Assembly: GCF_000372725.1 (NCBI RefSeq)
Contig: NW_005198829.1
Location: 74,280 to 97,116, forward strand
DNA length: 22,837 bases
Source: Emiliania huxleyi CCMP1516
Taxonomy: Eukaryota; Haptophyta; Isochrysidales; Noelaerhabdaceae
Reading direction: 5' to 3'
Below, piece by piece: positions 8,023 through 16,635 of the stretch. A program made the translations under genes and the position numbers. The notes under the pieces are model-generated. The model was given only the letters and a program-made list of their open reading frames with translations. It was not told the origin of the DNA and did not search any database. Numbering within the stretch: the first letter of the stretch is position 1; each line of letters opens with the position of its first letter.

Positions 8023-8228
8023 GCACGCAAACGTAGGCGCGCTGCGGCCTCGCGAGGAGGCTCCTCTGCTGCAGATGCTGCTCTGGGGATGCTGCCCGAT
8101 CCCGTCGGGCCGGACGTGTCCGCCAGTGCCTCAGAAAGTAGCCTATAGGGGATGCGGAGGAGGGAGTGGGGCTGGTGTTTAGCCCATGGCAACACCGACG
8201 GCACACCGTCAGACGCGTCAGACCCTGA

Positions 8229-8528
8229 GTGGGTGCCAGGCAGGGGCGAGGCGCGTCCAGCAGCGGTCGCAGCAGGCCCGCGGCCAAAGGGAAGCCGGCC
8301 GCCGCGAAGGCGAAGCCGGCGGCGAAGAGCAGGGGCGGTTCGTCCGCGTCGCGCACTCGTCCCAACCGGGGGCGTGTGTCTTTTCAAGATCGAGCGAATC
8401 ACGCTTTTTTGGCGTTTTTTGCCCTTACATATTTTCCGCCTTCCACATCCCAGATCCCACCGCAGCAAAATCGATCTTTGAATAAGACGGCTCTGCCTAC
8501 CGACGAACACCAGCTCGCTGCACACTAG
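8229..8528 (+). CDS. Possible basic-tail exon (Lys/Ala/Pro-rich), low confidence
   Basis: This open frame begins with GTG and has no ATG, so if real it is an internal or terminal exon. It encodes SGRSRPAAKGKPAAAKAKPA followed by a Ser/Arg-rich stretch, similar in composition to histone H1 or other DNA-binding tails. The part after about residue 50 looks non-coding. A minus-strand frame covers the same bases with arginine/leucine-rich nonsense. No upstream exon with a globular domain was found. Confidence 0.2.
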   Translation: MGARQGRGASSSGRSRPAAKGKPAAAKAKPAAKSRGGSSASRTRPNRGRVSFQDRANHAFLAFFALTYFPPSTSQIPPQQNRSLNKTALPTDEHQLAAH

Positions 8529-8546
8529 AGCCGTACTCACTAGTAC

Positions 8547-8981
8547 CTTTGCCGAGACGCAACTCATGGGCACACCGGCAGCGGCACACAGCCTATAGGA
8601 GGGCACCGCGCCCTTTGCGTAGACGATCATGCACTTCTGGCCCTTCCCGTACTCGGCATAGACTGCCTCCAGGCCCTTCGCGAGGAAGTAGTCGTCGTTC
8701 GCCGCTTTGATGGCCTTCGAAAACCCGCCACCGATGCCCGTGATGCCCTTGCCTTTGCGGAGCGACTCGCAGATCGTAGCCCAGTCCTCCGCCGTGATGC
8801 CCTTCTGCTCGACAGCATTCGTCAGCGTAAATGTCGCTGGGTTGTACTGCATCGTCAACGTCTTGCCCTCAGCGACGTAGCCCAGCGGCGTATCCGGGCA
8901 CGAGGACATGCCGTCCATGGAGTCGCCGTGAATGGTGTTGATCTGGATGTGTCCCGCAAACTTTGTTGAACCGCAGCCCAT
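8547..8981 (-). CDS. N-myristoylated-type protein of unknown family (first exon, 3' end unresolved)
   Basis: The start MGCGSTKF at 8981 is a textbook N-myristoylation signal with an adjacent palmitoylatable cysteine, so the protein probably anchors to the inner face of a membrane. About 145 residues follow with good codon bias, including [32 protein letters not shown] and [15 protein letters not shown] do not recognise the fold; the alternation of strand and helix suggests a small alpha/beta domain. I end the exon at 8547, where AAAG|GTACTAGTGAGT offers two GT donor choices. Reading on in frame gives a low-quality arginine-rich tail to 7938, so a further exon beyond this point is likely but was not identified. 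The upstream leader contains the long CT microsatellite. Confidence 0.55.
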
Positions 8982-9028
8982 GTGTTGTCGAGTAGAAAAC
9001 TGTGGTGCGTGGGTGGGGGGGGTGGGGG

Positions 9029-9167
<139 letters not shown>

Positions 9168-10017
9168 GAGGGGGGTCGAGCCAGGTCGTTGCCGCACCTA
9201 CGGGCAGCACGCCGCGGCGTTAGCGTCGCGACGAGGCCGCCGGCACACTCTCTCGTGTCCTCGGCGCTCGGACTGGAGCCGGGCAGCGATTGGCAGGCGA
9301 GTGGGCTGCTGTCGCTCTCTCGCCAGAAGAGAGTGGGGGGATCGGGCGGGTTCGCTCGGTGTAAGGGTGGGGAACGAGCGGCAGCGGCCGCGTCTCGCGG
9401 CTCCTCGATGGCAGCAGCCTCACCTGCGAACGGGAGGTGGCAGGCATTGTGAGGCCGAGAGCTCGTGCGCCAAAGCGAAGCGCATCGCATGGTGGGAGCG
9501 GAGAGGAAGCGGCGGGTTGCGCGAGCAAGAGGCGTCGCGCCGCTTGGGCGTGCAGCTCGCCGCGGCCACATGTGCGTCGATACGGCGGGGCCAGCGCGAG
9601 CGGAACGGGAAAGGCGAGGGTTGGACCTTGTGTGTGGTTGTCACCTAGGGGGGAACGGCACGTGAGTTGATGATCCCCTCCTCCCCTCAGCAGAGCGAGA
9701 ATCCTAAAGGATTCACGCCTCAGGAATTCGAGCAAAGAATTCTTAAAATACAAGCCTCTCTCACAGCACACTGGCACGACAAGGGCGCGGACTGGCGCAG
9801 AACAAAGAATTTACAACAAAACTCCCTCGCACGAGCATACATAGTATTTTCAGTGTATGTAGCTCTTACGTACATTCCCGTAGAAAGGAGGACTCTGCTG
9901 ACGGGGTTTGCGATAGACTCCCGTGACGAAAACGAACAACGCACCAGGCGACTGCCTGAGAACGCGGGATCGAAGTGCAGGAGGCACCTAGAGCAAAATT
10001 GAGCCCGCTCAGGTGAG

Positions 10018-10085
10018 AAAAAAATATAAGGGTCAAGCAGGTTTCGAACTGGCGACCTTCCGCTTGCGGAAAGGTATCGCTGGAT
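10018..10085 (-). pseudogene. tRNA-like remnant (tRNA pseudogene or SINE head)
   Basis: On the minus strand there is a possible D-arm (TCGC, 9-base loop, GCGA), then a hairpin CTTTC-CGCAAGC-GGAAG in the anticodon-arm position. A GGTCGCC variable region, the B-box GTTCGAAAC with T-loop TTCGAAA, and a T7 tract 15 bases later follow, like a Pol III terminator. It is not a working tRNA. The T-stem pairs at only 3 of 5 positions, U33 is G, and no 5' acceptor strand complements TTGACCC. Anticodon-position CAA would be Leu, but the fold is too decayed to trust. Confidence 0.35.
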
Positions 10086-10121
10086 CGCTGCGAGTGAGAG
10101 AGAGGTCGCCGTTCGAAACCT
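10039..10121. repeat. Inverted repeat carrying two opposed B-box sequences
   Basis: AGGTTTCGAACTGGCGACCT at 10039-10058 pairs with AGGTCGCCGTTCGAAACCT at 10103-10121 along the whole arm with one bulged base; the 44-bp spacer contains a second hairpin (CCTTCCGC/GCGGAAAGG). Each arm holds GTTCGAAAC, one per strand. Confidence 0.85.
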
Positions 10122-10572
10122 ATATAGCATACCGGGGGAATTAGACACCACAGATACGCACACACCGACGCCCGAAGTGCCAAGAAGGACGTCATTAGTA
10201 CGAAACCTCAGAAGGCCATGGGCGCCGAGAGAACATTCCCCCGAGAGCACAAAGAAAAGCAAAAACCGAACCTCCTTCCCTGGTTCCCCCCGCCAAATGC
10301 CGCCGTTCTCGGGGCATGCATCCTGTGTAAGCAGGGCAGGTGGGGGAGGGGGGCAGTCCCTTTGACGTACTGTATGTATCTCTGGGTTCTGTCTCTAGCG
10401 TCGGAGGCAAGGGCGAAGCTAAGAATATTTAATTCTTTGACAGGGTTTGCGATGAGGAGCGACCCGAAGGGTTTCTCGGAGGTTAGTGACGGATCGGTCT
10501 CATACTAGCTCGCGAGCCGACGATTTTACACTTGATCTTAGATGCGGCACGAAGACTGCCCGGGTCCGAATG

Positions 10573-10618
10573 ATGGTGTCGGTAATGGTCCTGGCGTTCC
10601 ATGGTGTCGGTAATGGTC
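10573..10618 (+). repeat. 18-bp direct repeat, two copies with 28-bp period
   Basis: ATGGTGTCGGTAATGGTC occurs exactly at 10573-10590 and 10601-10618. No coding context is evident. Confidence 0.8.
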
Positions 10619-11393
10619 GGTTTTTGCGTGTGTAGTACGTCTACAAGTTGCTATGTTGAACACTGTTCTTCTCTCTTGCTATGTTCAACAAGCCCGATGA
10701 CGGGCGAGGAGCTCGAGCTCACTTGGCTCTTCCCCAACCACACATCTTGCGCCGGAATATCCGAGAGTGGCGAGAGCCGCCTCCAGGACGGTAGAGAGAG
10801 GTTTGTAAGGCGATAGTGGAGTGGAGCGTGCCGCACCCGGGGCGAGGTAACATATACGGCTGTGACACCGTGTGAGTGACGTAACAGTGATCGGTGAGGG
10901 GGTCCGCCCGTAACAGATCAGTACGTTAAAAAACGCAGTATACACACTCAACCAACGGTGAGACTGAGAGAGATCTTCACCTCGCTGACTTTTATAGGAT
11001 CTAACTAGCAGCTCGAGCGAGCCCATCCGCCATCATATGTCCGCAGTGCGACTTTTTGCCTCCCTCGTTGTCCTGTCGAGGATTTTCTTTTTTGCTCCTT
11101 CCCCGGCCCCCAACTCTCAGCGGAGTCGTCGGTCCAGTTGTACTACTTAAATCCAAAACACACCCCTGGGATCTTATTGGTATATGCTCGGTATGCCGTA
11201 CACCTGCTACTGCCAGTACTGTACAAACGACCTCCCGTCGAGAGGTTCCGCACGGTGGTCGGAGAGTAGACCTTCCGCCGCATGCTCGCGCATCCCGGTC
11301 GGTGCACACTAAGCACTCGAAACCTGTACTGGGACAGCGAGCTCCTGTCGGGACCGACCCTGTTGATCCCTGAGCCCCTAGCGGCGGGCTCGC

Positions 11394-13703
11394 TCAGGGT
11401 GGCGCGAAGCCGAACTTGACAAACCTGCCCGCGTGCCCGGGCTTCATCCCCGTCTCCTTAGCCACGTCCGCCCGCTCGGCGGCATCCAGTCCGCGCAAGA
11501 AGGCGATGTCGTCGTAGCCCTCGGCGTCAAAGGCGGGGGCGTAGGCCTGCAGGTTGATCTGCGCCAGCGCCGCGGCGACGGCCGCCATGCCGCCCGTGGG
11601 CGGAGGGGGCGTCTCCCTCAGCACGGTGCGCCCGTCCGGCGTGGTCGTGAAAAGGCGGCTCAAGAGCGGGGAGGGGCCGGCAGGGGCGGTGGAGGAGGAG
11701 GGGGCGGAGGCGGCGGCGGTGGAGGTGGAGGCGGCAGTGCGGGCGGCGGTGGCGGGCGCGGCCAGTGCGGTGGCGGCGGTGGGTGCGGTGGGGGCGGTGG
11801 GGGAGGAGGAAGAAGAGGAAGAAGCGGCGGGAGGGGTGGAGGAGGAGGAGGCAGCCGAGGGGGCCGCGGCGGTGGCGCGGCTGGAGCGTCGTTTCGGCGG
11901 CGGCGCGTCGGTCGGCTCGAGCGGGCGCTTTGCTGGGCGGGGCCGGGCGCCGCTGCCACTGGCAGCGGCGGCGGCGGCGGCGGAAAAAGAGGAGTGGTCC
12001 GGTGCCTCCCCGACCGCCCGCGCGTACGCCACCGCGGCCTCCACCGCCGTGTCACAGATGCCGACTTGGACCTTTCTTCCGCGCACACAGTGCTGCGCCC
12101 GGAAGCGGCCACCGTGATGTTTAGTCACCCCCTTGTAGCCGGTGGCGTGGCTGCTCGAGAGGTGCAGCCGCAAGCCATCCGTCTCTGTCGCCACTGTCGG
12201 AGGAGGATGAGCCGGAGGCTGGTACTCGCCGACCGCTCGCGCATAGGCCACCGCCGCCTCCACCGCCGTGTCGAAGCGGCCGATCGAGACGTGCCTTCCG
12301 CCCACCCTGCGCTGCGCGTAGAAGCAGCGGCTTCGCGAGTCCTTGCTCACCCCCTTGTAGCCAGCATTGCTGCTGCTCGACAAATGCAGACGCAAACCCT
12401 CCGCGACCGCCACGGGCGCCTCCGCTACCGCCGCCGCCGCTCCCTCCTCCAGCGGCGCCGGCTCTTCTGCCCCTGCCGCCGGCGTTGCGACCGCCGCCTC
12501 CTCCACCGACGGCTCGGCAGCGGCTGCGCCTTCTGCCGCCTCACCCAACGGTGCCGCCGACGCCTGCCCTGCTGCTGCAGCCACCGCCGAGCCCGCTTCC
12601 GGCGCCTCGCCGACTGCTCGCGCGTACGCCACCGCCGCCTCCACCGCCGTGTCAAAGATGCCATAGACCTGCCTCCCGCCCACCCCGTGCTTCGCCTGGA
12701 AGCGGTCACGGCGTTTGGTGACCCCCTTGTAGCCGCTCGGGTTGCTGCTGGACAAGTGCAGCCGCAGCCCCTCCGCCTCCGTCACCACCGTCGGGGGAGG
12801 ATGAGCCGGAGGCTGGTACTCGCCCACCGCCCGCGCGTACGCCACCGCCGCCTCCACCGCGGTGTCGAAGCGGCCGAGTGCGACATTTCTTCCGCGCACA
12901 CTGTGCTGCACGTAGAAGCTGGCGCGGCCGTTTCGCGAGTCCTTGCGCACTCCCTTGTAGCCAGCATTGCTGCTGCTCGACAAATGCAGACGCAAACCCT
13001 CCGCGACCGCCACGGGCGCCTCTGCCTCATCCGCCGCCGCCGCCGCTCCCTCCTCCAGCGGCGCTGGCTCTTCTGCCCCTGCCGCCGCCGCCGCGGGCGC
13101 CATCAGGGGCGGGCTCTGTTCGCTATCCTCCGCAGAGGCCGCAGGCTCCGTAGCAGCCGCCGGCTCCGGCTCGTCGTCGCTGTCCAACTCCATCGGACAC
13201 GCTGCGCTGCTTCCCGGCAGCGCAGCCTCGCCACCGCTACCGCCGCCGCCGCCGCCTCCGCCTCCGCCGGCCTCCTCGTCGCCGCCACCGTCCTCGCCGC
13301 CCTCGCCGCCCACCGCCTCGGCGCTGGCAGTGCTTGCCGCCGCTTGAGTGCCCGCCTCTGCAGCCGCAACGCCGGCGGCGGTCGCAGGCGCCCCCTCGCT
13401 TGGCGCGGCGTCCGCGAGCTCTTTGAGGCGGAGCGAGCACTTCTGCTTCTCCTCGTTCCAGACCAGCACCAGGCAGGAGGCGCCCGCCTTCATCTGCGCC
13501 TTGACGATGCAGCTCCCGCAGTCGCACGGCATTTTGAGCCGCAGCGTGTGCGGCTCCGCTTTGGGCTCGAGGGTGAGGCGGAGCTTTCGGATGTGCGGGT
13601 CGGCTGCGCTCTCCCTGTCAAGCGCGCGGGCGAGCCGCCCGCTCTCCGCGAGGCTCTGCCAGGAGAGCGGCGCCGGCTGCGGCGCATGTGTGTCGCCCAT
13701 CAT
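11394..13703 (-). CDS. Protein with four AP2 domains and a C-terminal SAM domain
   Basis: I chose the MMGDTHAPQPAPL start at 13703 (second ATG 13700). The open frame extends further to 13901, but it is there antisense to a better plus-strand exon. The 769-residue protein has a Cys-containing N-terminal region (KMPCDCGSCIVKAQMKAG near 57-75) and acidic/Ala/Gly linkers. AP2 domains lie at about 236-296, 311-366, 435-494 and 510-566, each running from GLRLHLSSS.. GYKGV to FDTAVEAAVAYARAVGE. A basic RPAKRPLEP...PPKRRSS nuclear signal near 590-607 and an Ala/Ser/Thr-rich stretch follow. The C-terminus (706-766) is a SAM domain (LAQINLQAYAPAFDAEGYDD, ending ETGMKPGHAGRFVKF). AP2 domains bind DNA and SAM domains oligomerise or bind RNA/protein, so a nuclear DNA-binding protein is likely. 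The AP2 pairs arose by a 600-bp duplication. Confidence 0.85.
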   Translation of the reverse strand: MMGDTHAPQPAPLSWQSLAESGRLARALDRESAADPHIRKLRLTLEPKAEPHTLRLKMPCDCGSCIVKAQMKAGASCLVLVWNEEKQKCSLRLKELADAAPSEGAPATAAGVAAAEAGTQAAASTASAEAVGGEGGEDGGGDEEAGGGGGGGGGGSGGEAALPGSSAACPMELDSDDEPEPAAATEPAASAEDSEQSPPLMAPAAAAAGAEEPAPLEEGAAAAADEAEAPVAVAEGLRLHLSSSSNAGYKGVRKDSRNGRASFYVQHSVRGRNVALGRFDTAVEAAVAYARAVGEYQPPAHPPPTVVTEAEGLRLHLSSSNPSGYKGVTKRRDRFQAKHGVGGRQVYGIFDTAVEAAVAYARAVGEAPEAGSAVAAAAGQASAAPLGEAAEGAAAAEPSVEEAAVATPAAGAEEPAPLEEGAAAAVAEAPVAVAEGLRLHLSSSSNAGYKGVSKDSRSRCFYAQRRVGGRHVSIGRFDTAVEAAVAYARAVGEYQPPAHPPPTVATETDGLRLHLSSSHATGYKGVTKHHGGRFRAQHCVRGRKVQVGICDTAVEAAVAYARAVGEAPDHSSFSAAAAAAASGSGARPRPAKRPLEPTDAPPPKRRSSRATAAAPSAASSSSTPPAASSSSSSSPTAPTAPTAATALAAPATAARTAASTSTAAASAPSSSTAPAGPSPLLSRLFTTTPDGRTVLRETPPPPTGGMAAVAAALAQINLQAYAPAFDAEGYDDIAFLRGLDAAERADVAKETGMKPGHAGRFVKFGFAPP
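12355..13030 (-). repeat. 600-bp offset duplication inside the AP2 gene
   Basis: The stretch starting CCAGCATTGCTGCTGCTCGA recurs at exactly 600 bp offset (about 12355-12421 and 12955-13021) with essentially no differences over 67 bases, while flanking AP2 codons differ. One unit encodes an AP2 pair plus its Ala/Glu-rich linker (200 residues). Confidence 0.85.
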
Positions 13704-13772
13704 GAAGTCCGGCGAGTTTTTCTTTTTTCCTATGTTTGTTTGCAAATCCTCTCGCCGCTCCTCTCCGACTCG
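13704..13772. promoter_or_regulatory. Putative 69-bp bidirectional spacer between divergent starts
   Basis: The minus-strand AP2 start (13703) and a plus-strand ATG with good coding bias (13773) are only 69 bp apart. The spacer holds a minus-strand GGAAAAAAGAAAAAC leader motif and CAAACAAACA. A shared promoter would have to lie within it or overlap the transcripts. Confidence 0.3.
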
Positions 13773-13883
13773 ATGACCACGCTCGCCTTCGCGAAGGGCT
13801 TCTCGGACGCCGCGTACCGGCTGATCGAGATGGACGAGCCGCTCCTGCAGGCGTCCACCTTTCCCGCCCCCCGCCCTAATTAG
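13773..13883 (+). CDS. Short exon-like ORF, possibly a DCC1-type N-terminus (fragment)
   Basis: The frame starts MTTLAFAKGFSDAAYRLIEM and continues DEPLLQAS with strong G/C third-position bias before stopping at TAG 13881-13883. The pattern aromatic..Y-R-L-(I/L)-E-(M/L)-D-x-x-L-L resembles the N-terminus of the cohesion-establishment factor DCC1. That similarity is short and only suggestive. CTGCAG|GCGTCC after LLQ could be a splice boundary, but no following exon is found before the next gene. It may be a truncated copy. Confidence 0.25.
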   Translation: MTTLAFAKGFSDAAYRLIEMDEPLLQASTFPAPRPN

Positions 13884-14381
13884 GCGGCAGCAGCGGAGCA
13901 TGGGCCCCCGCGGCGTCGGCCTCGCCGGCTGAGCGGCGGAGGGACTAGGCCGGCAGATCGAGCGGCGGCGGCGAGCGAGCGAGCGGCACGCGCCTTGGAC
14001 GAGGCGGTTGGGCGGCGGGGCGCTGCTTACACGGGGACATGCATCACATGACGGCCGCGCCCGAGGGGGGGGGGGGGGGGACGCCGGAGCGCGACACGGG
14101 TGGGGCGAGTCTTCGCGCGCTATGAGAGCATATTAAGCGGAGCAGAGGGCCAGGCCGCAGGCCGCGAGCGGTGCGGGACCTTGGAGGAGAAGCCGGTGAC
14201 ATCGCCCGCCTCCATCTCGCGCGGCGTCCAGTCGAGGGCGGGGCCGCCTCCGCTGAGAGAGGACGCGCACGAGGAGGTCCGTGGGCAGGTCGAGGAGGCA
14301 GATGGGCGGCGGCGTGTGTGGCGAAGGCGCGGCAGTGGCGGCGGCGAGGCGGCTGGGGAGTATTGCGAGAAAAAAGAAAAT
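13884..14381. other. Upstream region of the vWFD-like gene
   Basis: It is GC-rich with a G17 run near 14065-14081. The reading frame of the next gene stays open upstream to 14100, but that part is arginine/glycine-rich and precedes the hydrophobic leader, so I treat it as 5' UTR. GAAAAAAGAAAAT directly precedes the chosen ATG. Confidence 0.4.
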
Positions 14382-16635
14382 ATGCTTTTTTGGCCACTTT
14401 ATGGCATGGCATGTACCCTACCGTCCGTGTTCGTAGGTTGGTTGGTCTGGTCGCACGCGTGCTTGCGTCCCAGAGTGCCTTCGCGCAGAACCAACGCATC
14501 TCTCGGGATGACCGACCCGTGCCTGACGAGCGAGGTATTTCAGGACCCTCATCTTAACTTCGCATTTGGCGGTAGTGCCGATTTCCGCGGCCGCAACAAT
14601 GGGATTTACAACTTCCTCTCCGCACCCGACCTCGCGGTCAACGTCAAGACACAGGAGGCGATCTTCAAGCTCCACGACGGCGCCCTCACCGTCAACGGCT
14701 CCTTCCTCGTGGAGGCCCACTTTGTGGCAAAATTTTCCGACAACCGCAACGCGACCGCCTCTTTCTGGGCCTCCGAGCTCGATCGCAACAATTTTGGCTG
14801 GCAAGTTGTCACAGGCACCTGCGTTGGTCGGCCCTTCAAATTCGGGTTCCACGGCAGCAAGGTGTGCTACGCCCTCGCCATTGCAATGGACCACTCCTCC
14901 GCAACCTTCAAGATGAACGACTGGACTGTCACAGTGCGCGGCATGCGCTCGGTCTTCCGCGCGGAGGACTATATAGCTGGACCCAAGAATCGGCTCGACA
15001 TCAGCTTCACAGCGCGCGGCGGAGCTCCGTCTCGCGACAAGCCACACGGCATCATAGGCCAGTCCTACACCACGATTGGGCGTGTGCGTAATGGCAAGAT
15101 GGATGTGTACCCATGGGAAGGGAGCGTCACGACCAGCGCAATGGCCGAGGGCGCCATCGAGGGCACGGCACCAGATTATGAGATGGCCAGCGCCCACGCG
15201 ACTGACTTTGCCTTTTCGAGATTCGACGCGGCGAAGGACGCCGACGCCGCGCTGACCACACGCGCAGTCGAGGCGTCGTCCGTTGAGCGCGTGGCAGACT
15301 TGGCGGCCGCCGCTCAGCGCCGTCGCCTCTCCGAGGAAGCCTGCCCGCCGCCAACCGCGACAGTCGCGTCGCCGCCGCCGCCAAAGCCGCCGTCCACGCC
15401 TGCCACAGAGGACGCTCCTTGCGTCGGCGAGTTGACGATGCTCTCGTTCGACTTGTCGAGCCAGAACACCATTTCCGACAACTTTGCGGGCCAGGCCTAG
15501 TAGATGCCCGCACGCACTTGGCGGCCACGATGCCTCCCGCCGTCACTCTGTGATCTGCATCGCCCCGTCGTCTCCACGCAGGCCGTACCTCTTCCACTGG
15601 GCCATTCTCCACTCATGTGGCGAATGTGGGCGTTCACGACGGCCGCAGCATCGACCTCGTCTTCGACTCCCCGGACGGTGACCTTCCGCAGTGTGACGAC
15701 TCCAATCCCACGTACGGCTTTACAAACGGCAAACATTGCTTGGTCAGCTTTAATTCCGACGGCATCGGCTCTTGGAGAGTGGCCCAGCCCACGAGCGTGT
15801 CGTACAAGGTGCGCGCACTTTGAATGCCGTGAGGCAGGCTCTTGTGGCAGGCGTTTTGTTGGCGCACCTTTCCGTAGGTGCGCTGGGGCTTCCAGTATTC
15901 GGACGACGGGACGGCAGCCGTGCTCCCCAAGGTTGCCATCACATTCTTGGACATGGGCCCCAGGTGCCCTCAATCCACTGCCGAGCCATTCAAGGCCGTA
16001 CACTTGCGCATTCACTGCCACACGGGTCTGACCATCCCGCTCCCCCGCTGCCACTGCCTCCACTCAGGGAGTTTGTGGCCATCACGTCTGGCACGTACGA
16101 CACGGCGCGCTACGGAAGCCGAATTGAGGAGACGGCAGACTACGGCGGCTGGGCCACGCAGTGGCTGTCGGAGGGGACGGACCCGACGATTCCGGACGTG
16201 ACAGACCCCATGAGCATGACCGAGGACCAGCAGTCCGGCGCGCTGCAGGTGCTCTAGTTTAAAACCAGTTCACTCGTCCAGACACTCTGTGTCACCCAGC
16301 TGGACGGCGGGAGCATACAAGCATACACGCACCGTACATGTTCCATCTCGTCTACTCTCACCGGCAGGTCCTCTTCACCAACATCGACCACTTCATTGCA
16401 GAGCTGGGCAACGACAAGACGAGTGCGAGACCTTTGTTTCCAAGACGCTTCCTTTCCTAGACTCTTCCCTCTCGGACGTGGTGTGCTCGCCTAGTCGACT
16501 CACAGAGCACGCTGATGATGCGTCCGCGACACGTCCGTAGGTGCCAAGTGCTGCACAAAGATTCAGTTTGTGGGCGCGAGCAACACGGGCGACTGGCCCT
16601 CGTGCTCCCCCTCGCCGCCGGCTCCGCCCCCGTGA
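14382..16635 (+). CDS. Six-exon secreted protein with vWFD/root-cap-like domain
   Basis: Proposed exons are 14382-15489, 15582-15808, 15878-15963, 16068-16248, 16368-16422 and 16541-16635; they sum to 1752 bases, giving 583 residues. The start MLFWPLYGMACTLPSVFVGW looks like a signal peptide or anchor. Residues 55-282 contain QDPHLNFAFGGSADFRG, YNFLSAPDLAVNVKT and HGIIGQSYTT, the order typical of von Willebrand D and plant root-cap domains. A PPPPKPPSTP spacer (321-344) leads to a second domain with VGVHDGRSIDLVFDSPDG, ITFLDMG, DPMSMTEDQQSGALQVLFTN and IQFVGASN before a short proline-rich end. Intron 1 is best modelled as GC-AG; introns 2-5 are GT-AG, with phases consistent throughout. I infer an extracellular or cell-surface matrix role; no catalytic residues are seen. 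The exon 3 donor (CAG|GTGCCC) is the least certain junction. Confidence 0.7.
15809..15877 (+). other. 69-bp phase-0 intron flanked by an 8-bp direct repeat
   Basis: The donor is AAG|GTGCGC and the acceptor TAG|GTGCGC, so AGGTGCGC is repeated across the two exon-intron junctions (15807-15814, 15876-15883). GCGCACCT at 15862-15869 is the exact complement of both copies. Removing the intron joins SVSYK to VRWGFQYSDD without changing frame. Confidence 0.7.

Larger units (their letters stand above)
7719..8546. other. Region between the transporter and the MGCG protein; gene content uncertain
   Basis: The minus frame of the MGCG protein stays open to 7938, but its composition becomes arginine-rich and erratic below about 8547, so I do not count it as coding. 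The stretch holds a 14-bp palindrome at 8009-8022 and a Lys/Ala/Pro-rich plus-strand ORF at 8229-8528. The first 100 bp probably include the promoter of the minus-strand transporter. Confidence 0.4.

Noticed and set aside
10073..10135. Plus-strand tRNA candidate from GGTAT to ATACC
   Set aside because: Only five acceptor pairs form, D-arm and anticodon arm are absent, and the length is short; the minus-strand remnant fits better and is itself decayed.
11433..13883. 816-codon plus-strand ORF opposite the AP2-SAM gene
   Set aside because: It is the antisense of a clearly domain-bearing gene; its arginine/glycine-rich sequence follows from GC-rich codons of the real frame. Only its last 36 codons (13773-13883) look coding.
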